Shown: piece by piece, positions 60,308 through 64,000 of the stretch | How the letters are laid out: every line of letters starts with the position of its first letter | Numbering within the stretch: the stretch's first letter is position 1 | Assembly: GCA_050943535.1 (NCBI GenBank) | Contig: JBMNPJ010000010.1 | Span: forward strand, 1 to 64,000 | DNA: 64,000 bases | Direction: 5' to 3' | Origin: Massiliimalia sp050943535 | GTDB taxonomy: Bacteria; Bacillota; Clostridia; Oscillospirales; Ruminococcaceae | Program-made: the position numbers and the translations under genes | The notes under the pieces: model-generated | The model's database searches: none | The model's input: only the letters and a program-made list of their open reading frames with translations | What the model was told of the DNA's origin: nothing

Positions 60308-61261
60308 ATGCAGACACAGATTACAAAATTACTGGGAATTAAATATCCAATTATTCAGGGCGGTATGGCATGGGTAGCCAACGCTCAGCTGGCGGCGGCA
60401 GTATCCAACGCAGGCGGTCTGGGACTGATTGCTGGCGGAAGTGCAACAGCTGACATTGTTCGGGAAGAAATCAAAAAAGCAAAGGCTTTGACCGAAAAGC
60501 CGTTTGGGGTAAATGTCATGCTGATGAACCCTCATGCAGAAGCCATTATTCAGGCTTGTATTGAAGAAAAAGTAAAAGTAGTAACCACCGGTGCAGGAAA
60601 TCCGGGGAAATACATTCCTGCTATGAAAGAAGCAGGCATTAAGGTGATTCCGGTTGTTGCTTCTGTTGCTTTGGCAAAACGGATGGAACGTGCAGGCGCT
60701 GATGCAGTGGTTGCAGAAGGCTGTGAAGCAGGCGGCCACATTGGTGAAATCACCACCATGTGTCTGATTCCGCAGATTGCGGATGCAGTATCCATTCCAG
60801 TGATTGCTGCAGGCGGGATTGCAGACGGCAGAGGAATGGCAGCTGCTTTGATCCTGGGCGCTCAGGGCGTACAGGTAGGTACCCGGTTCTTGGTTGCAAA
60901 TGAATGTACCATTCACCAGAACTATAAAGATTTGGTGCTGAAAGCAAAAGATACTGATTCTATCGTTACTGGACGGTCTACCGGTCATCCGGTACGGTCC
61001 GTAAAAAATAAATTTGCAAAAACTCTGCTGGAAATGGAAAAAGAACATGTGGATCCAGCTCAGTTTGAAGAGATGAGTGTAGGCTCTCTGCGCAAAGCAG
61101 TAGTAGACGGCAACGTGGACGAAGGCAGCTTCATGGCAGGACAGATCGCAGGTATGGTAACCAAACAGGAAAGCTGTCATGACATTGTACGGAGCCTGAC
61201 CAATGAAGCCAGACATATTCTGACAAACTTTGAAATGATTAGGGGGATTGAACTTGAGTAA
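60308..61261 (+). CDS. fabK: Enoyl-ACP reductase II (FMN-dependent)
   Basis: 317 residues. IIQGGMAWVANAQLAAAVSNAGGLGLIAGG (FMN-binding), ADAVVAEGCEAGGHIGEITT (catalytic His region, near 135), PVIAAGGIADGRGMAAALILGAQGVQVGTRFL (phosphate-binding). FabK replaces FabI and is insensitive to triclosan in known cases. An acpP gene often sits just before fabK; the 94-bp gap here has none. The start of fabG overlaps its end. Confidence 0.96.
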   Translation: MQTQITKLLGIKYPIIQGGMAWVANAQLAAAVSNAGGLGLIAGGSATADIVREEIKKAKALTEKPFGVNVMLMNPHAEAIIQACIEEKVKVVTTGAGNPGKYIPAMKEAGIKVIPVVASVALAKRMERAGADAVVAEGCEAGGHIGEITTMCLIPQIADAVSIPVIAAGGIADGRGMAAALILGAQGVQVGTRFLVANECTIHQNYKDLVLKAKDTDSIVTGRSTGHPVRSVKNKFAKTLLEMEKEHVDPAQFEEMSVGSLRKAVVDGNVDEGSFMAGQIAGMVTKQESCHDIVRSLTNEARHILTNFEMIRGIELE

Positions 61262-61997
61262 AACAGCGTTGATTACAGGTGCTTCCCAGGGATTGGGAGC
61301 AGCGATGGCCAAAAAATTGGCTGCAGACGGATTTAATATTGCCATTAACTGCCGGGGTGAGGCAGAACTGGAAAACGGCGGCGTGCAGACCAAAGCGGAA
61401 TGCGAAGCTTTTGGAGTAAAAGCAGAATGCTTTATCGCCGATGTTTCTGATTTTGAAAGCTGCAAAAATATGGTAGCTCAGGTGAAAGAAACCTTTGGCA
61501 CCATTGATGTATTGGTAAACAATGCCGGAATTACCAAGGATGGTTTGATTGCCCGTATGAGCGAAGCGCAGTTTGACATTGTAACCAGCGTAAACTATAA
61601 AAGCGTATTTAATATGATCCGTCATGTGGCTCCGGTAATGATGCGCCAGAGAAGTGGAAGAATTATTAACGTATCTTCTGTAGCGGGTCTGTACGGCAAT
61701 CCGGGACAGTTTAACTATTCCGCTACCAAAGCAGGGGTTGTTGGTATGACTTTGACCGCTGCAAAAGAACTGGGACCGAGAAATATTACCGTAAACGCCA
61801 TTGCACCCGGCTTTATTGAAACTCCTATGACCGACGTACTGCCGGAAGATGTGAAAGAAACCTGTAAAAATGCGGTTGCTCTGCGCCGGTTTGGAAAACC
61901 GGAAGAAGTGGCTTCTGTAGTAGCATTTTTGGCAGGAGACGGCGCTAGCTACATATCCGGACAGGTGATCGTCATCGACGGTGCCATGAGCATGTAA
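61254..61997 (+). CDS. fabG: 3-oxoacyl-ACP reductase
   Basis: 247 residues. ALITGASQGLGAAMAKKLA (NADP motif), VLVNNAGITKDGLI (NNAG), INVSSVAGLYGNPGQFNYSATKAGVVG (catalytic Ser, Tyr, Lys) and NAIAPGFIETPMT. The start is TTG 61254, seven bases after GGGGGA and overlapping the fabK stop by 8 bp; a TTG at 61248 is too close to the ribosome site. Translational coupling to fabK is likely. Confidence 0.95.
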   Translation: MSKTALITGASQGLGAAMAKKLAADGFNIAINCRGEAELENGGVQTKAECEAFGVKAECFIADVSDFESCKNMVAQVKETFGTIDVLVNNAGITKDGLIARMSEAQFDIVTSVNYKSVFNMIRHVAPVMMRQRSGRIINVSSVAGLYGNPGQFNYSATKAGVVGMTLTAAKELGPRNITVNAIAPGFIETPMTDVLPEDVKETCKNAVALRRFGKPEEVASVVAFLAGDGASYISGQVIVIDGAMSM

Positions 61998-62018
61998 CAG
62001 ACAGGAGGAAAAGGGCAG

Positions 62019-63254
62019 ATGAATCGAGTAGTAATTACAGGGATGGGCGTTGTCAGCCCAGTAGGAAACGACCTGAATACATTCTGGTCCAATATTACAG
62101 CAGGAAAACACGGTCTGTCTGTGATTGACCGGTTTGATGTAACAGAAAGCGAAGTAAAAGTAGCCGGTCAGGTAAAGGACTTTGACCCTTCCAAAGCGTT
62201 TGAGAAAAAAGAACTGCGTCACACCGATCTGTTTACCCAATATGCAGTAGAAGCAGCTAGACAGGCTCTGGAAGACGCTGGAAGCGACTTTAAAGATCTG
62301 GATCCATTCCGCGTAGGCGTCATTGTGGGCAGCGGAATCGGCGGCTTTGGTTCTACAGAAGTGGAACATGCCAAATTCCTGCAAAAGGGAGGCAAACGGG
62401 TTTCCCCTTACTATATCCCAATGATGATTTCCAACATGGCAGCAGGAACCATTGCGATCCACACTGGCTTTAAAGGTGCAAACTATGCGCCGGTAACAGC
62501 TTGCGCTACTTCTTCCCATGCAGTGGGAGAAGCTTTCCGGAAAATCAAAGACGGTTATCTGGATGTTTGTGTAGCAGGTGGTTCTGAAGCGGCAATCAGT
62601 GAATTTGCTATCGCTGGCTTTAACAATATGAAAGCGCTGTCTCACAGCACTGACCCAGACCGGGCATCTATTCCGTTTGACAAGGAACGGGATGGCTTTG
62701 TTATGGCAGAAGGCGGCGGAATTTTGATTCTGGAAGAACTGGAACACGCCAAAGCAAGAGGCGCTCATATTTATGCAGAAATTACCGGCTACGGCGCAAC
62801 TGGCGACGCTTATCACATTACCAGCCCGGATCCGGACGGCGAAGGTGCAGCAAAAGGCATGCAGCTGGCATTTGAAGAAGCTGGCCTGCGTGCAGAAGAT
62901 GTAGATTACATCAATGCTCACGGTACTTCTACCCCTTTGAACGAACGGTATGAAACCATCGCTATTAAAAAGGCGCTGGGGGATGCTGCAAAACAAGCTC
63001 TGGTAAGCTCCACCAAGTCTATGACCGGACACCTTTTGGGTGCAGCTGGTGCCGTAGAAGCGATTGTATGTGCAAAAGCTTTGGAAGAAGGCATTGTACC
63101 GGCTACCATTGGATATCAGGTACCGGACGAAGACTGTGACCTGAATCTGGTTGTAAACCAGGCAGTGAAAAAAGAAATTCGCGTAGCTTTGTCCAACTCC
63201 TTGGGATTTGGCGGACACAACGCTACTTTGTGCTTGCAGAAATATGAAGGCTGA
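62019..63254 (+). CDS. fabF: Beta-ketoacyl-ACP synthase II
   Basis: 411 residues. RVVITGMGVVSPVGNDLNTFW, PVTACATSSHAVGEAF (catalytic Cys, near 162), YINAHGTSTPLNERYE (His, near 303) and MTGHLLGAAGAVEAI (His, near 340) make the Cys-His-His site. It elongates the acyl chain. AGGAGG precedes the ATG. It follows fabG by 21 bp. Confidence 0.97.
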   Translation: MNRVVITGMGVVSPVGNDLNTFWSNITAGKHGLSVIDRFDVTESEVKVAGQVKDFDPSKAFEKKELRHTDLFTQYAVEAARQALEDAGSDFKDLDPFRVGVIVGSGIGGFGSTEVEHAKFLQKGGKRVSPYYIPMMISNMAAGTIAIHTGFKGANYAPVTACATSSHAVGEAFRKIKDGYLDVCVAGGSEAAISEFAIAGFNNMKALSHSTDPDRASIPFDKERDGFVMAEGGGILILEELEHAKARGAHIYAEITGYGATGDAYHITSPDPDGEGAAKGMQLAFEEAGLRAEDVDYINAHGTSTPLNERYETIAIKKALGDAAKQALVSSTKSMTGHLLGAAGAVEAIVCAKALEEGIVPATIGYQVPDEDCDLNLVVNQAVKKEIRVALSNSLGFGGHNATLCLQKYEG

Positions 63255-63269
63255 GGACGGGAAGAGACG

Positions 63270-63734
63270 ATGAGTGAATTGAGATTAACAGTAGAAGAAA
63301 TTCGCAGTTTAATGGATCAGATGTCCCGGACTGGTCTGGGACAGATGGTGCTGGAAGACGGCGATTTTAAACTGAAATTGTCCGCTCAGCGGGAGCAGGT
63401 AGTCATGGCTCCGGCAGCCGTTCCGGCTCCAGTTCCGGCGGCAGCTCCAGCAGCGGCAGCAGCTGCTCCGGCAGAAGAAACAGGCGAAGCACCTGTTTCC
63501 GGAAACGTGGTAAAATCCCCAATTATCGGAACCTTCTATGCAGCTCCTTCTCCGGACAAAGATGCATTTGCACCAGTTGGCAAACAGGTTCGCCAGGGCG
63601 ATGTGCTGTTTATCATTGAATCTATGAAGCTGATGAATGAAGTGCAGAGCGAGTTTGACGGTGAAGTTGTAGAAGTTTTGGTAAAAGACGGCGAACCAGT
63701 AGAATATGATCAGCCGATTATGGTGATCCGATAA
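63270..63734 (+). CDS. accB: Biotin carboxyl carrier protein of acetyl-CoA carboxylase
   Basis: 154 residues. A short N-terminal helix pair, an Ala/Pro linker (about 46-70), and a biotinyl domain with PIIGTFYAAPSPDKDAF and IIESMKLMNEVQ; Lys120 is the biotin site. It carries CO2 for malonyl-CoA formation. The ATG follows GGGAAGAGACG. Confidence 0.97.
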   Translation: MSELRLTVEEIRSLMDQMSRTGLGQMVLEDGDFKLKLSAQREQVVMAPAAVPAPVPAAAPAAAAAAPAEETGEAPVSGNVVKSPIIGTFYAAPSPDKDAFAPVGKQVRQGDVLFIIESMKLMNEVQSEFDGEVVEVLVKDGEPVEYDQPIMVIR

Positions 63735-63749
63735 CAGGAGGGTTTTGCA

Positions 63750-64000
63750 ATGCATCTGGATTTAGAACAGATTAAAGAAATTATTCCCCATCGGGATCCG
63801 TTTCTGCTGATTGATGAAGTAGAAGAACTGGAACCTGGTGTTCGGGTAGTAGCAAAAAAACATTTAAAAGAAGACGAATACTGGTTTAAAGGACATTTTC
63901 CGGGACAGCCGGTTCAGCCAGGCGTGCTGATGATTGAAATGCTGGCACAGGCAGGGGCAGTATGTGCTTTGAGCCTGCCGGAAAATAAAGGGAAAGTGGC
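63750..64000 (+). CDS. fabZ: 3-hydroxyacyl-ACP dehydratase, cut by the window end
   Basis: The first 83 codons of FabZ. IIPHRDPFLLIDEV and KGHFPGQPVQPGVLMIEMLAQAGAV contain the catalytic His and Glu of the hot-dog fold. AGGAGG precedes the ATG. The gene runs off the window; accC/accD/accA are expected beyond it. Confidence 0.93.
   Translation, partial: MHLDLEQIKEIIPHRDPFLLIDEVEELEPGVRVVAKKHLKEDEYWFKGHFPGQPVQPGVLMIEMLAQAGAVCALSLPENKGKV

Noticed and set aside
61239..63218. 659-codon minus-strand frame under fabG/fabF
   Set aside because: Same cause: strong codon bias in the fab genes opens the antisense frame.

Overview
The window comes from a spore-forming member of the class Clostridia, most likely an Oscillospiraceae/Acutalibacteraceae-type gut bacterium. 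The support is gpr and spoIIP (sporulation), ribosomal S20 of Firmicutes type, a B12-dependent ribonucleotide reductase, FabK rather than FabI, strong AGGAGG-type ribosome binding sites with frequent GTG/TTG starts, and many glycan/sugar-handling genes. I cannot name the genus from the sequence alone. No phage, insertion sequence or CRISPR array is visible.

Layout. 1-14.5 kb: housekeeping and stress genes (EndoQ-like nuclease, GtrA, phosphodiesterase, rpsT, gpr, spoIIP, a MerR-controlled flavoprotein, DinB, HAD phosphatase, GNAT, rhomboid-like membrane protein, DUF815 ATPase, a truncated lipoprotein, a Na+/Ca2+ exchanger-type antiporter). 14.5-24.3 kb: a LacI regulator, three tRNA genes, an ABC exporter pair, NrdJ with an NrdR box, a CofE-like protein and LysR. 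24.5-35.6 kb: a sugar catabolic region with LacI, two Gfo/Idh dehydrogenases, a TIM-barrel isomerase, xylulokinase, a large glycoside hydrolase, a probable standalone small RNA, and a NahK-like sugar-1-kinase next to a nucleotidyltransferase. 35.8-51.7 kb: PocR/AraC regulator, ppx-ppk, P-loop kinase, AraC, isomerase and Gfo/Idh dehydrogenase, AI-2E transporter, GH125 mannosidase, ROK kinase, M81 and M24 family proteins. 52-56 kb: a small membrane protein and a GntR-ABC operon. 56-64 kb: aroE-aroK, then fabD diverging from fabH-fabK-fabG-fabF-accB-fabZ (the last cut by the window end).

The most unusual content is a dispersed composite repeat family. Twelve clusters, about 3.8 kb by my coordinates, sit almost only at gene 3' ends. 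They are built from shared modules. Seven contain a hairpin whose stem sequence differs between copies while base pairing is kept, a covariation signature of a selected structure. Several copies touch the neighbouring gene and supply its stop codon or a new C-terminal tail. A second candidate is an unassigned small RNA near 33.4 kb with its own promoter, three tetraloop hairpins in a row and a strong terminator.

All calls rest on reading the sequence and recall of families; no database search was run.
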